Part shown: in pieces, positions 21,665 through 29,671 of the stretch
How positions within the stretch are numbered: the stretch's first letter is position 1
Layout of the letters: each line of letters begins with the position of its first letter
Notes under the pieces: model-generated
Database searches by the model: none
Told to the model about the DNA's origin: nothing
Seen by the model: the letters and a program-made list of their open reading frames with translations, nothing else
Translations under genes and position numbers: made by a program
Source of the DNA: Microbacterium sp. GCS4
GTDB lineage: Bacteria; Actinomycetota; Actinomycetes; Actinomycetales; Microbacteriaceae
Assembly: GCF_001262495.1 (NCBI RefSeq)
Contig: NZ_LGYE01000001.1
Coordinates: 496,001-560,000, forward strand
Length of the DNA: 64,000 nt
Reading direction: 5' to 3'

Positions 21665-23071
21665 CTACTCGCTCGGTGCGGCCTTCCGGCCGAATCGGCC
21701 GTTGCCCGCCCGTGTCTGGCCGCTCCCACTGGTCGTCGGGGCGTCCGCGCTGGCGGCGGTCGACGTCGATGCCGGCGCAGGGCTGGTCGACAGAGTGTCG
21801 AGCTCGCGGCACAGCCGCGCGGAGCGGACGGCCGCCTCGTCGACGATCTGGCCGGCGAACGCGGCATCGTCTCCGGTGAGATTCGCTGCGCGCGCCGCCT
21901 CCGAGTACGCGTCGGCGAGCCCGTCGACGATCGCCACGGCACGGTCGTGCGCCCAATCGGCATCGAAACCGAGAGCGACAGCGTCCGCGATGACGTGACG
22001 CGCTTCGATCTCGTACTGCCGGTAGTGCCGCCCGAACGACATCGCCAGCTTCGTGCTGCGGGTGTTGATGTCGGGGTACGGGAGCGCGGTGGCGACATCG
22101 TAGAGCGGTGCGAGGCGGGGGCCGTCGTTGGCGCTGTGCAGCAGCGAGTAGTTCTTGGCGTGCGCGTCGGTGCCGAGCGCTGCCCAGTTGAAGATGGTCG
22201 CCTCGAAGAACCGGTCGGCGCTGCCGGCGTCCTTCCCTCGCGCGCCACGGATGAGGGTCACGATCTTCTCGATCCCGGGGCCGCCCTCGTTCTGGTACTT
22301 GCCGACGGGGTGCGTGCCGGTCGCCTGCGCCATGTCCTCCTGGTGCAGGCGCGTCACCGTGCTGTCCTCGGCGAGGGTCCGGTCGTACCGGCGGACGACG
22401 ATGACCGACTCGTCCTCGAATAGTTCGATGGCGGTGTCGGCGGAGCTGAGTCCGAGCAGGGATGCAGCGGCGAGCGACAGGTGCTCGTTCAGGTCGCTGC
22501 GTTCGAGTCCGCGGATCCCCGGCTTCAGGATGTGCGTGGACGCGGCCCGGCCGGTCGGAACAGACCATTCCCCGTCGGCGGCGCGCGCGAGCGCGAACTT
22601 CGACTGCGCGCCTGCGAGCGAGAAGTACCCGGCGTTGTGCCCGGGGATCAGCCACGCCTCGGGGTCGATGCGCAGCTGGCGGATGTGCGCGGCGATCTCC
22701 TCGGCGGTGATCGGTTCGTTACCGGTCGGGCCGGTGAGCGTCTCCTCGTCGGTTTCCACCAGCTGCACCGCACCGGCGGTGTCCATGCCGACGTGGGCGA
22801 GGAGGGCCATCGGGTTGCGGGGGCTGACACCGAACTTGGTGCCCCATCGCTCGAGCACCGCTTCGCTGTCGGGGAGCAGGTTCCAGAGGTAGTTCAGTGC
22901 GGCGACGCCGGTGTGCTGGCGTCGGCTCTTCGGCATCGACAGTGTCAGTTCGAGCCTGCGCGCGCTGCGGCGCCAGGCGTCGTCGAACGTGAAGGTGATG
23001 GGGCCGCCGCCGTCGCGTGTGAACTGCCCGACGCGACGTCCGTCGATGTACGCGGTGAGCTGGGCGCTCAT
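21665..23071 (-). CDS. hipA: HipA-like serine/threonine kinase toxin
   Basis: HipA kinases phosphorylate aminoacyl-tRNA synthetases (GltX in E. coli) and cause growth arrest. This 468-residue protein has the N-terminal HipA_N couple domain (YIDGRRVGQFTRDGGGPITF), the ATP-loop region AGAQSKFALAR with the conserved Lys, and the catalytic loop TDAHAKNYSLL (Asp, Lys, Asn). The metal-binding segment LAPLYDVATALPYP follows. The C-terminal tail after about residue 425 is Ser/Thr/Ala-rich and unusual. It starts inside the stop of hipB (ATGA). All kinase residues I can check are present, so it should be active. Confidence 0.92.
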   Translation of the reverse strand: MSAQLTAYIDGRRVGQFTRDGGGPITFTFDDAWRRSARRLELTLSMPKSRRQHTGVAALNYLWNLLPDSEAVLERWGTKFGVSPRNPMALLAHVGMDTAGAVQLVETDEETLTGPTGNEPITAEEIAAHIRQLRIDPEAWLIPGHNAGYFSLAGAQSKFALARAADGEWSVPTGRAASTHILKPGIRGLERSDLNEHLSLAAASLLGLSSADTAIELFEDESVIVVRRYDRTLAEDSTVTRLHQEDMAQATGTHPVGKYQNEGGPGIEKIVTLIRGARGKDAGSADRFFEATIFNWAALGTDAHAKNYSLLHSANDGPRLAPLYDVATALPYPDINTRSTKLAMSFGRHYRQYEIEARHVIADAVALGFDADWAHDRAVAIVDGLADAYSEAARAANLTGDDAAFAGQIVDEAAVRSARLCRELDTLSTSPAPASTSTAASADAPTTSGSGQTRAGNGRFGRKAAPSE

Positions 23072-23280
23072 GATGCGCTGACTTCGACGTCGAGGTCGAG
23101 CGCTTCGGCGAGGCGGGTGATGTGCTCGATCGTCGCGACCCCGGCGTTGCCGTTCTCGAAGCGGACGATCCACTGCCGGCTCATGCCGATCTTCTCCCCC
23201 AGCGCTCCCTGCGAGAACCCGAGTTCGATGCGGCGATCGCGTACGATGTTGCCCCAGTCCGTGGGTGTGACTGCCAGCAT
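23068..23280 (-). CDS. hipB: HipB-like XRE antitoxin
   Basis: This 70-residue XRE protein is essentially one helix-turn-helix: IVRDRRIELGFSQGALGEKIGMSRQWIVRFENGNA, followed by TIEHITRLAEALDLDVEV. ATG 23280, preceded by AAGGTGG, was chosen. An in-frame upstream frame exists but reads through the operator repeats. It binds and neutralises HipA and represses the operon. The small size is normal for this group. Confidence 0.9.
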   Translation of the reverse strand: MLAVTPTDWGNIVRDRRIELGFSQGALGEKIGMSRQWIVRFENGNAGVATIEHITRLAEALDLDVEVSAS

Positions 23281-23291
23281 GGTCCACCTTC

Positions 23292-23365
23292 TGTCCGTGA
23301 GGTCTGACACTCGAGCGATGTCCGTCAAGTCTGACACCAGCACGAGTGTCCGTCAAGTCTGACAA
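23292..23365. promoter_or_regulatory. Three operator-like repeats upstream of hipBA
   Basis: Copies at 23292-23310, 23319-23337 and 23347-23365 share TGTCCGTnAnGTCTGACA, with TGTC and GACA at mirrored ends, so each is an imperfect palindrome. Start-to-start spacing is 27 and 28 bp. HipB of other species binds several spaced palindromes in its promoter, so these are the likely HipB sites. Confidence 0.75.
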
Positions 23366-23479
23366 GGCTATCGACCCTCGACCGGGCGCCGCTCGCTCAT
23401 ACGATTCGACTCGCGCCCGTACCGGCACTCAGCCCTGTGGATATCCATGAGCTGGTCAGGTACTTGTGCTCACACAGCG

Positions 23480-23516
23480 AAAAGGCCCCGAACTCTGGCG
23501 AGAGAGATCGAGGCCT
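23480..23516 (-). terminator. Terminator after tRNA-Lys
   Basis: On the minus strand, arms AGGCCTCGA and TCGGGGCCT (9 bp with a G-U pair) are followed by TTTTCGC. It lies just 3' of the tRNA. Confidence 0.7.
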
Positions 23517-23521
23517 ATCCG

Positions 23522-23594
23522 TGCACCCCCAGGGACTTGAACCCTGAACCCACTGATTAAGAGTCAGTTGCTCTGCCGATTGAGCTAGAGGTGC
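23522..23594 (-). tRNA. tRNA-Lys (anticodon CUU)
   Basis: A full cloverleaf can be folded. The acceptor stem is GCACCTC with GGGGTGC, the D arm is AGCTCAATCGGCAGAGC, the anticodon stem-loop is ACTGA-CTCTTAA-TCAGT, and the T arm contains GGTTCAAGTCC. The anticodon in the 7-base loop is CTT, read as Lys. The discriminator is A and CCA is not encoded. Length is 73 nt. Confidence 0.95.
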
Positions 23595-23740
23595 GTGGCC
23601 CGGGTTTTCCCGGCCGAGGAATTACACTACCAGCCGAGCGGCGCGAGCGGAAATCGGCGCGGATCCGGCGGGACGGCCGCGCGTGTCGCCCCGTGTCGGG
23701 ACGGGACGGCTGACGCGGACACGCCGGTTATCCTGGTCTC

Positions 23741-24538
23741 GTGACCGCATCCCCCTCCGCCGCAGACCTCTCGCGCGACCTCGAGCTCGCCCTGCGATTG
23801 GCCGATGCCGCCGACGCACAGTCACTGCCCCGCTTCGACAGCGCCGACCTCGAGATCTCGACCAAGGCCGACAGCTCGCACGTGACGGATGCGGATCTCG
23901 CGACCGAGCGTGCGATCCGCGAGATCATCGCGGCCGAGCGCCCCGACGACGGCATCTTCGGCGAGGAGTTCGGTGCGCAGGGCGACACGCACCGACAGTG
24001 GATCATCGACCCGATCGACGGCACCGCGAACTTCCTCCGCGGGGTGCCGCTGTGGGGCACGATGATCGCTCTGGCGATCGACGGGGTTCCGCAGGTCGGC
24101 GTCGTGAGCATGCCGGCTCTGGGACGCCGCTGGTGGGCGTCCGCAGGCGTGGGAGCCTGGACGTCGACGGATGCCGGCCCGCGGCGCCTGCGGGTCTCCG
24201 ACGTCTCGGCGCTCGACGAGGCGAGCGTGAGCTTCCAGAGCATCGCCCAGTGGACGCGATCCGGACACCGCGACCAGCTGCTCCGCCTCGCCGACAGGGT
24301 CTGGCGCGACCGCGCCTACGGCGACGTGTACGCGTACATGCTGCTCGCCGAGGGACGCATCGACATGGTGGCGGAGTTCGACGTCAAGGAGTACGACATC
24401 GCCGCCGCGGTGCCCATCGTCCGCGAGGCGGGCGGCCGCATGACCGGTTTCGACGGAGCCGAGACGATCTCCGACCTGTCGGCACTCGCTACCAACGGGG
24501 TTCTGCACGACGCGTTCCTCGACCTCCTGCACGACTGA
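23741..24538 (+). CDS. Inositol monophosphatase family phosphatase, probable histidinol-phosphatase
   Basis: This 265-residue protein starts at GTG 23741. It has the family's metal sites: GEEFG (Glu), WIIDPIDGTANFLRG (the DPxDGT motif) and, near the C-terminus, EYDIAAAVPIVREAGG (the WD-like Asp motif, here YD). Actinobacterial proteins of this length and style (HisN) dephosphorylate histidinol phosphate, but inositol-1-phosphatase or 3'-nucleotidase activity is possible. It stands alone, with a lipoprotein gene 32 bases downstream. Confidence 0.88.
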   Translation: MTASPSAADLSRDLELALRLADAADAQSLPRFDSADLEISTKADSSHVTDADLATERAIREIIAAERPDDGIFGEEFGAQGDTHRQWIIDPIDGTANFLRGVPLWGTMIALAIDGVPQVGVVSMPALGRRWWASAGVGAWTSTDAGPRRLRVSDVSALDEASVSFQSIAQWTRSGHRDQLLRLADRVWRDRAYGDVYAYMLLAEGRIDMVAEFDVKEYDIAAAVPIVREAGGRMTGFDGAETISDLSALATNGVLHDAFLDLLHD

Positions 24539-24570
24539 TCCCCGCCTCCCCCTCCCCACGAAGGCCTGTG

Positions 24571-25137
24571 ATGACGCACCGCTCCTTGACTGCCGCGCTC
24601 GGCGCGATCGCCCTCGTCGCGATTCTCGCCGGATGCTCCGGCGGACCCGACGCCGCCGCGACCCCCACCCCCGATGCTCCCGAGCCGACGCCGACGGCCA
24701 CACCCACTCCGACCTCGACTCCGACGCCGGATGCCGGTGCCGCGCCCACGTGCGACACGATCGTCTCGCCCGGTACGGTCCAGGCGCTCACCGACGCCGG
24801 ATGGACGTTCGAGGAGAAGGAGTTCGTGATCGGCGACGTGACGCTCGACGACGGGCTGTTGTGCTTCTGGGCCGACTACTCGGTGGCCTCGGACCACGGG
24901 CAGCTGTACGGCTGGTCGGCCCTCACCGCCCAGGAGGCCGGAGAGGCGCAGTCGTCGCTGCTCGCGTCCGGATGGACGAGGGAAGACGGCCCCGACGGGA
25001 TCTACATCACCGAGAACCCGGACTTCTCGATGGGCACGGACGACGACGGCTACGGGATGACGTACCTGTTCGGCGACGGCTGGGTGAAGTTCGCCGACAC
25101 GCGTCAGGGCCTGATCCTGATCGACTGGCAGGGCTGA
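24571..25137 (+). CDS. Hypothetical secreted lipoprotein
   Basis: The 188-residue protein has a type II signal peptide, ending in the lipobox LAGC at about residues 19-22. A low-complexity Thr-Pro linker follows, and then a soluble domain with two cysteines (PTCDTIVS and LLCFWADY) that probably pair. Related actinobacterial lipoproteins have no known function. ATG 24571 follows GAAGG; the overlapping GTG three bases earlier is an alternative. It is read in the same direction as the phosphatase gene. Confidence 0.8.
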   Translation: MTHRSLTAALGAIALVAILAGCSGGPDAAATPTPDAPEPTPTATPTPTSTPTPDAGAAPTCDTIVSPGTVQALTDAGWTFEEKEFVIGDVTLDDGLLCFWADYSVASDHGQLYGWSALTAQEAGEAQSSLLASGWTREDGPDGIYITENPDFSMGTDDDGYGMTYLFGDGWVKFADTRQGLILIDWQG

Positions 25138-25290
25138 GCGAGGACACCGCGCGACGCGAGGGTGCGCCCGCGGTCATCACGGGGTCATCTCTCAGCGGGA
25201 TGTGCGAGGGTGAGGACATCCCCACACAGCGATCACCTCGGTCGCGCCTCTAGCACGGGTTCCCGTGGCGACGAACATCGAGGCTGCAGC

Positions 25291-25614
25291 ATGGGCAAGT
25301 TCATCTATGAGGGCGGACCGAAGGTCGAGATCGAGGACCGCGCTCTCACCCACCTCCAGTTGGTCATGACCGCGAAGCTCCGCCGCGGCGAGCCCTTCTC
25401 GTTCTCCTGGAAGGACGATGCGAGCACAGGCGGCGGGCGCACGACCGTGTGGGTCCATTCGGGCAGCTCTCTCGTCTTCAAGTACTTCGGAAGTCGGCCG
25501 CCGGCGATCAACCGCGCCTGGGTCGATGCCCTCGCCTTCACCGCGAACGCGCCGTCCGGCATGTACCTCACGCCGGAGCCCGCCGAGTCCAGCGCTGAGC
25601 CCGTCCCCGCGTGA
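25291..25614 (+). CDS. Small conserved Microbacteriaceae protein (DUF7882-like)
   Basis: This 107-residue protein begins MGKFIYEGGPKVEIEDRALT and contains KLRRGEPFSFSWKDD and RPPAINRAWVDALA. From memory this matches a small family common in Microbacteriaceae (DUF7882), whose members are sometimes labelled ATP-dependent DNA ligase. It has no ligase motif and is far too short, so that label should not be carried over. The compact alpha/beta pattern suggests a single soluble domain. Function unknown. Confidence 0.75.
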   Translation: MGKFIYEGGPKVEIEDRALTHLQLVMTAKLRRGEPFSFSWKDDASTGGGRTTVWVHSGSSLVFKYFGSRPPAINRAWVDALAFTANAPSGMYLTPEPAESSAEPVPA

Positions 25615-25658
25615 TCGTCGCTGCGACGACGCGCTGACTGCGGTGTAAGGTCGCTCGC

Positions 25659-26519
25659 ATGAGCACGGACGCCGAGCTGATCGCGATCGCCGCTGAGCTC
25701 TACACGGGTCCTCTCGCGGAGTTCACCGCCACTCGCAACGCCCGGGCATCGGCGGTGACGGATGCCTCGCTCGCCGCCGACATCCGCGCGCTCCGCAAGC
25801 CCTCCGTCGCCGCGTGGGTCGTGAACGTGTTCGCTCGGGAACGTGCCGCGCAGCTCGGCGAGGCGCTCGCGCTGGCTGAGGAGCTCCGCGAAGCGCAGGC
25901 CGATCTCGATGCGAAGGCCCTGGCGCAACTCGGACGGGATCGACGCGCGCTGACCTCACGCCTCGCCTCGGCCGCCTCGGATCTCGCCGCAACCCGCGGC
26001 GAGCGGATCACGGCGTCCACGCGCGACGCCGTGCAGCAGACGATCTCGGCCGCGTTCTTCGACCCGGATGCGGCGGCTGCCGTGGCGTCCGGACGGCTCG
26101 TGCGCGAGCTCGAGCCGTCCGGATCCTTCGGCGACGTCATGGATGCGCTCGTCGGCGGTGGCGCCCCGTCGGCGCCGCATGCCACACCGCTCCCCGCCGA
26201 CGAGGTCGCCGCGCGCCGCGAGCGCAAGAACGCCGAACGCGCGCTGCATGACGCCGAGCAGACGCGCGATCGGCTGGTCCGCGAACAGGCGAAAGGCGCG
26301 AAGACCGCGTCTGCGGCGCGGGCCACGATCGCCGACCTCACGTCTCGCCAGGCCGAGCTGGAACGCGAACTATCTCAGGTGGAGCGTGCCCTCGATCGTG
26401 GCCGCACGGAGGTGCGCGATGCGGAACATGCCGAAAGCTCCACGTCCGAACGCCTCGCCGATGCCGAGCGCGCCGTGTCCGAGGCGGAGGCCGCACTTGC
26501 TTTGATGAAGAACCGCTGA
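25659..26519 (+). CDS. Hypothetical coiled-coil protein
   Basis: The 286-residue protein is Ala/Arg/Glu-rich. Residues 1-60 contain a conserved-looking segment (ALRKPSVAAWVVNVFARER). Residues 185-285 are almost continuous heptad-like coiled coil (ADLTSRQAELERELSQVERA). Similar orphan proteins occur in many actinobacteria without known function. No signal peptide or membrane segment is present. It is the last gene on the left before the accessory region begins. Confidence 0.75.
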   Translation: MSTDAELIAIAAELYTGPLAEFTATRNARASAVTDASLAADIRALRKPSVAAWVVNVFARERAAQLGEALALAEELREAQADLDAKALAQLGRDRRALTSRLASAASDLAATRGERITASTRDAVQQTISAAFFDPDAAAAVASGRLVRELEPSGSFGDVMDALVGGGAPSAPHATPLPADEVAARRERKNAERALHDAEQTRDRLVREQAKGAKTASAARATIADLTSRQAELERELSQVERALDRGRTEVRDAEHAESSTSERLADAERAVSEAEAALALMKNR

Positions 26520-26583
26520 CCCTGCGGACGGGGACGAGCCTCTGCCGATCCTTCTTGGGACTCGCGCGCAATGCACAGCATGC

Positions 26584-27675
26584 TCAGGGATGCTCCGAAC
26601 CCCTCTGCTGTGGCGCCTCCTTCGATCCGGACTTCAGAGAAACCGATCGTCGTCGGAACCAGGACAGGGGGTCGCGGTCCTTCCAGCGCAGCGCCGGCGA
26701 CTCGACGAGGTACCAGCTGCAGGTGGCAAGGATGAGAGTGGCCGCTATGCACACGAGCATGTAGGGCACGATGCCCAATTGATTGGCTCCGAAGTAAGCA
26801 GCCATCTGCTGTACTGGCCAGCCGTAGATGTAGATCCCGTAGGAGAAGTCTCTCATTCTGCCCACACGCTTGAACGGCAGGTGATACGCAACCCACAGTA
26901 CGAGGAACGCCCAGGCGATGAGCCCGAGCTGGTGAAATCCCCATGTGAAGTAAGAGCCGACCAGAACGACAAGCGCGACCGGCGGGAGCCACCGAGTACC
27001 GAGCAGAATCCGGTCGCGCAGGAAATAGACGAGGGACCCGACGAGGAAGCAGAGAGTGAACTTCGCCTGACGGTCGTCGTAAACACCGAGGGCGCCGATC
27101 TGGGCGAGTTGTACCCATACCCAAGCCGCCGCAAGGAGGACGGCGATCATGCGAGCGGTGAGCACGCGCCCAACCATGAGGATCGCGATGAGCAGGTAAC
27201 ACGCGAACTCCATCGGCAACGTATAGAGCGGGCCGTTCCACATGTGTGCAATCGGGGTTCCTGTGAGAGTATCTCCGATGCCGATCTGATTCTGGAACAG
27301 CAGAGCGTTCAAGAAGATGAAGCCGGTAGGAGGCGGCGATGCGAAGGGATATTCGGTGAGACCCCGCATCGTGCGCCAGACAATCGGGGCGAGCACGATC
27401 GCAACAACGGCGAGGGAAGTCCAGTACGCGGGGAAGATGCGCAAGAAGCGGTGCCACAGGAACCGCCCGGCTCCAAGGCGCGACCCGCTCATCGTGATGA
27501 GAAAGCCGGAGAGAGCGAAGAACCCCTCGACCGCAAAGATCCCGAGGTTGTTATCCAGCCGCCCCGGGTCTCTGCCGAAGCCGCCAAGCGGCCATGAATG
27601 CGAGATGACAACGAGTAGGGCGAACGTCAGGCGCAGGAGTCCGAAGCTGTTCGAGCGGACGTCAAGGAATGGCAC
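26584..27675 (-). CDS. Acyltransferase 3 family membrane enzyme (OafA/YrhL-like)
   Basis: This 363-residue protein has about ten membrane helices. The N-terminus reads VRSNSFGLLRLTFALLVVISHSWPLGG, with the family's catalytic His in helix 1-2, followed by VEGFFALSGFLIT. Such enzymes move acetyl or acyl groups onto exported sugars, for example surface polysaccharides or antibiotics. Unlike longer OafA forms it lacks a C-terminal SGNH domain. No glycan genes are adjacent. Its codon use and lower G+C by eye mark the likely beginning of foreign DNA, where O-acetylation could alter phage receptors. Confidence 0.88.
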   Translation of the reverse strand: MPFLDVRSNSFGLLRLTFALLVVISHSWPLGGFGRDPGRLDNNLGIFAVEGFFALSGFLITMSGSRLGAGRFLWHRFLRIFPAYWTSLAVVAIVLAPIVWRTMRGLTEYPFASPPPTGFIFLNALLFQNQIGIGDTLTGTPIAHMWNGPLYTLPMEFACYLLIAILMVGRVLTARMIAVLLAAAWVWVQLAQIGALGVYDDRQAKFTLCFLVGSLVYFLRDRILLGTRWLPPVALVVLVGSYFTWGFHQLGLIAWAFLVLWVAYHLPFKRVGRMRDFSYGIYIYGWPVQQMAAYFGANQLGIVPYMLVCIAATLILATCSWYLVESPALRWKDRDPLSWFRRRSVSLKSGSKEAPQQRGSEHP

Positions 27676-28144
27676 CCGGCCATTGTGCCAGGTTCAGCAT
27701 CCATCGCTGCCAAACCTTCGCTCGAGCTGAGGAGATCCTCTCGCTCCCAAGCTGTTCGGGAGGACAGAAACAAGCGGTCGACGACAACGGATGTCACCGC
27801 GATCTGGGCAGCGCTCATCCGCGGATGAGCCGCTCGCACGAAGGGGCCCGCCGCTCCGATAATGATCGGCGCGGCGGGCCCCTTCGTGTGTGACAGCGAC
27901 CTGGTGGAGGTAAGTATGTTTTCTGATGTGTCTCATGTCTCATCAAGCAGCTCAGGAGCACGAGATCACCGTGTTGGAATGATACTTCCGGGCTCTCGTT
28001 CTGTCGAGCACTCACCACTCAAAGGCGCTGTGAAACGATGCCATCCGTAGTTGGCGTGCCGTGCGGGTGTTGCCTATGCAGGTGCTTCTGCGCTCGATCT
28101 GCGCGAATCCCCTGAACCACGAATGGACGGCTCACTGGTGCGAC
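27676..28144. other. Intergenic region, no gene supported
   Basis: These 469 bases separate two minus-strand genes. Apart from the large hairpin at 27839-27886 I see no coding region with a credible start, composition and product; the open frames here are short and overlap one another. The stretch 27890-28060 is visibly less G+C-rich than the chromosome to the left. Confidence 0.5.
27839..27886 (-). terminator. Large hairpin, probable terminator for the 28145-29531 operon
   Basis: A perfect 16-bp stem (27839-27854 with 27871-27886) encloses a loop that itself can pair CCGAT with ATCGG. It lies 259 bases beyond the stop of the minus-strand antitoxin gene, with no other gene between. Confidence 0.6.
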
Positions 28145-29227
28145 CTAGCCCCAACGCTCCAGCTGCCGCGTGACGGTTGGAGCGCCCTTAACCAGAGACG
28201 TTCGCCAGCTCAGGACTCCGTCATGCTGCAACCGCCCGACGACAAGGAGTGGATGGACTCGAGCGGACTTCGCGACAGACTCAACCCAGGCTTCACTGAT
28301 CTTGGTCGGCGCAGCCGGGAGTCCCTCGCCGAAGAGCCACTCGCCGGCGATCTTGTCGGCATCATCCTCAATCTGCGGGTCAGGATTTTGATCTGGGTCC
28401 GCTTCATCGACAATCGGCGTCGACCCGACATGGTCGAGGAGAATGTGCGCTGCTTCGTGCAGCAAGGTGAAGAAGACTTTGTCGAGTCGTTTGCCGCGAC
28501 CAGTGAGTCCGATTACAGGCGTGCCGTCGACGACAAACGCGCACCCATCGAGCTTGCTCGTTGGAAATGTGTCAATGTGGACGAGCTTGACTCCGACTTC
28601 AGCGAATGCTTCAGGCAACCATTCAAAGTCGTCCTCCGACTTAATCCGCTGCGGAAGAGAATGCACCAATTCGCCAAAGCGACGTGCGCGATAGCCACCG
28701 ACACTGAGGCGCTCCGCCTTATCACGAACACAGACGAACCAAGCTTCTTGCAATTGCGTCATCGGTTCAGCGACATTCGAGCGTCGAGCCGCAAGCTCAA
28801 ACATCGCACGCTTGTCCAGCGAAGATATCCGGTAGAGCCGGAGGATGTCGCGCTCCTGTTGTTCCGGATCACTGGCGTGAATGAGCCCCCGCCTGGCGAG
28901 GACCGAAACGGGAAACGACTCCCTGAGGTGAACGCGCCGGCGCACGGAAGCTAATCTCGCTACAGCCTCGGGGTCAGCGGCTTGAAGAGCCAAGTGATAC
29001 CGATCCTGCCACTTGAGCCAGTACTCCGCCGACGTCCCAAGGGCGGCCCCGATCTGGGCGGCGGACTCCCTCGTGATCTCTTTCTTCCCGTTGATGATCT
29101 CCGAGAGGAACTGCACCGGGCGGCCGAGGATGCCGGCGAACTCGGCCTGCGTCCACCCTCTCGCGGTCAACTCCTCGAGTAGATGATCCCCCGCTGGCTG
29201 CACGTCGTCGGCGCGGAACTCATACAT
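28145..29227 (-). CDS. XRE/HigA-like antitoxin fused to ImmA/IrrE metallopeptidase
   Basis: The 360-residue protein starts at ATG 29227 with AGGAGA upstream. Residues 8-70 form a HigA-type helix-turn-helix (GWTQAEFAGILGRPVQFLSEIINGKKEIT). After a linker, the C-terminal half contains VFFTLLHEAAHILLDH, the HExxH zinc-peptidase motif of the ImmA/IrrE family, with a further acidic segment downstream (DDADKIAGEWLFG) carrying the usual third ligand region. It overlaps a small toxin-like gene upstream by 8 bases. Known HigA-peptidase fusions are antitoxins, and ImmA-type peptidases cleave repressors upon stress. Here the same polypeptide could both repress the operon and cleave. Confidence 0.85.
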   Translation of the reverse strand: MYEFRADDVQPAGDHLLEELTARGWTQAEFAGILGRPVQFLSEIINGKKEITRESAAQIGAALGTSAEYWLKWQDRYHLALQAADPEAVARLASVRRRVHLRESFPVSVLARRGLIHASDPEQQERDILRLYRISSLDKRAMFELAARRSNVAEPMTQLQEAWFVCVRDKAERLSVGGYRARRFGELVHSLPQRIKSEDDFEWLPEAFAEVGVKLVHIDTFPTSKLDGCAFVVDGTPVIGLTGRGKRLDKVFFTLLHEAAHILLDHVGSTPIVDEADPDQNPDPQIEDDADKIAGEWLFGEGLPAAPTKISEAWVESVAKSARVHPLLVVGRLQHDGVLSWRTSLVKGAPTVTRQLERWG

Positions 29228-29531
29228 TGCGATCTCCTGTTGATGGTGCTGGCGCGAGGCCACGGATCGACACAGCCGCTGGCGGGCCCGGCAGAAGCTC
29301 GATGCCCAGCCGATACGTCGTGTCGACACGGATGGTGCCCCTGGTCGCGCTGTCGGGCGCGTAGTCCAGCGAGCTCAGAGCGAGAATGTCTCGCTCGTCG
29401 ACTGCCGCGTCAAGGCTCTGCATCCGTGTCATCAGGGGGCGACGAAGCGTCGAGGGCCACGGGAAGACAACGCCGGTCCGCTGTTCACAGAACGCGCACA
29501 CCAGGTCGTCCTCGAACTCGATACGCACCAT
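29220..29531 (-). CDS. Small toxin-like protein paired with the HigA-peptidase
   Basis: This 103-residue protein starts at ATG 29531 (GTG 29540 is an alternative). The pattern TLRRPLMTRMQSLDAAVDERDI then GTIRVDTTYRLGIEL recalls the RelE/HigB fold, in which a basic helix pair precedes a strand with RxxYRL. However, key catalytic residues are not clearly conserved, so I call it only toxin-like. The gene precedes and overlaps the antitoxin, the reverse of most TA systems but typical of higBA. It is divergent from the cyclase operon. Confidence 0.55.
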   Translation of the reverse strand: MVRIEFEDDLVCAFCEQRTGVVFPWPSTLRRPLMTRMQSLDAAVDERDILALSSLDYAPDSATRGTIRVDTTYRLGIELLPGPPAAVSIRGLAPAPSTGDRNV

Positions 29532-29589
29532 GCCCCCCACTGGATGTCATGGTCCATCGTACCCCCACATCGCTATGTCGTCTGCACAC

Positions 29590-29608
29590 CTTCACCCTTG
29601 GGGTGAAG
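29590..29608. promoter_or_regulatory. Perfect palindrome between toxin-antitoxin and cyclase operons
   Basis: Arms CTTCACCC and GGGTGAAG (8 bp) surround TTG. The site lies in the 140-base divergent region and overlaps a possible -35 (TTCACC, 29591) of the cyclase promoter, whose possible -10 is TACACT at 29616. It is a good candidate operator for the HigA-like protein. Confidence 0.6.
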
Positions 29609-29671
29609 CCTGCTGTACACTTGAAGTAGAGCGTGAGGGACACGCCAACGCAATCCAGACTGGGGATATAG

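Noticed and set aside
23292-23365. Short CRISPR array
   Set aside because: Only three units with imperfect palindromes and 8-9 bp between; no cas genes. Operator repeats next to hipB explain it.
23522-23594. tRNA-Lys 3' end as attachment site of the hipBA region
   Set aside because: I found no second copy of the tRNA 3' end nearby and no integrase beside it.
25291-25614. DNA ligase
   Set aside because: At 107 residues it has no nucleotidyltransferase motif; that label in similar proteins appears to be a propagated error.
27860-28050. Small peptide gene in the 27.7-28.1 kb gap
   Set aside because: No ribosome binding site, and the frame runs through the terminator hairpin.
28061-28954. 297-codon plus-strand frame
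   Set aside because: It is opposite the HigA-peptidase gene, which has clear motifs and a good ribosome site.
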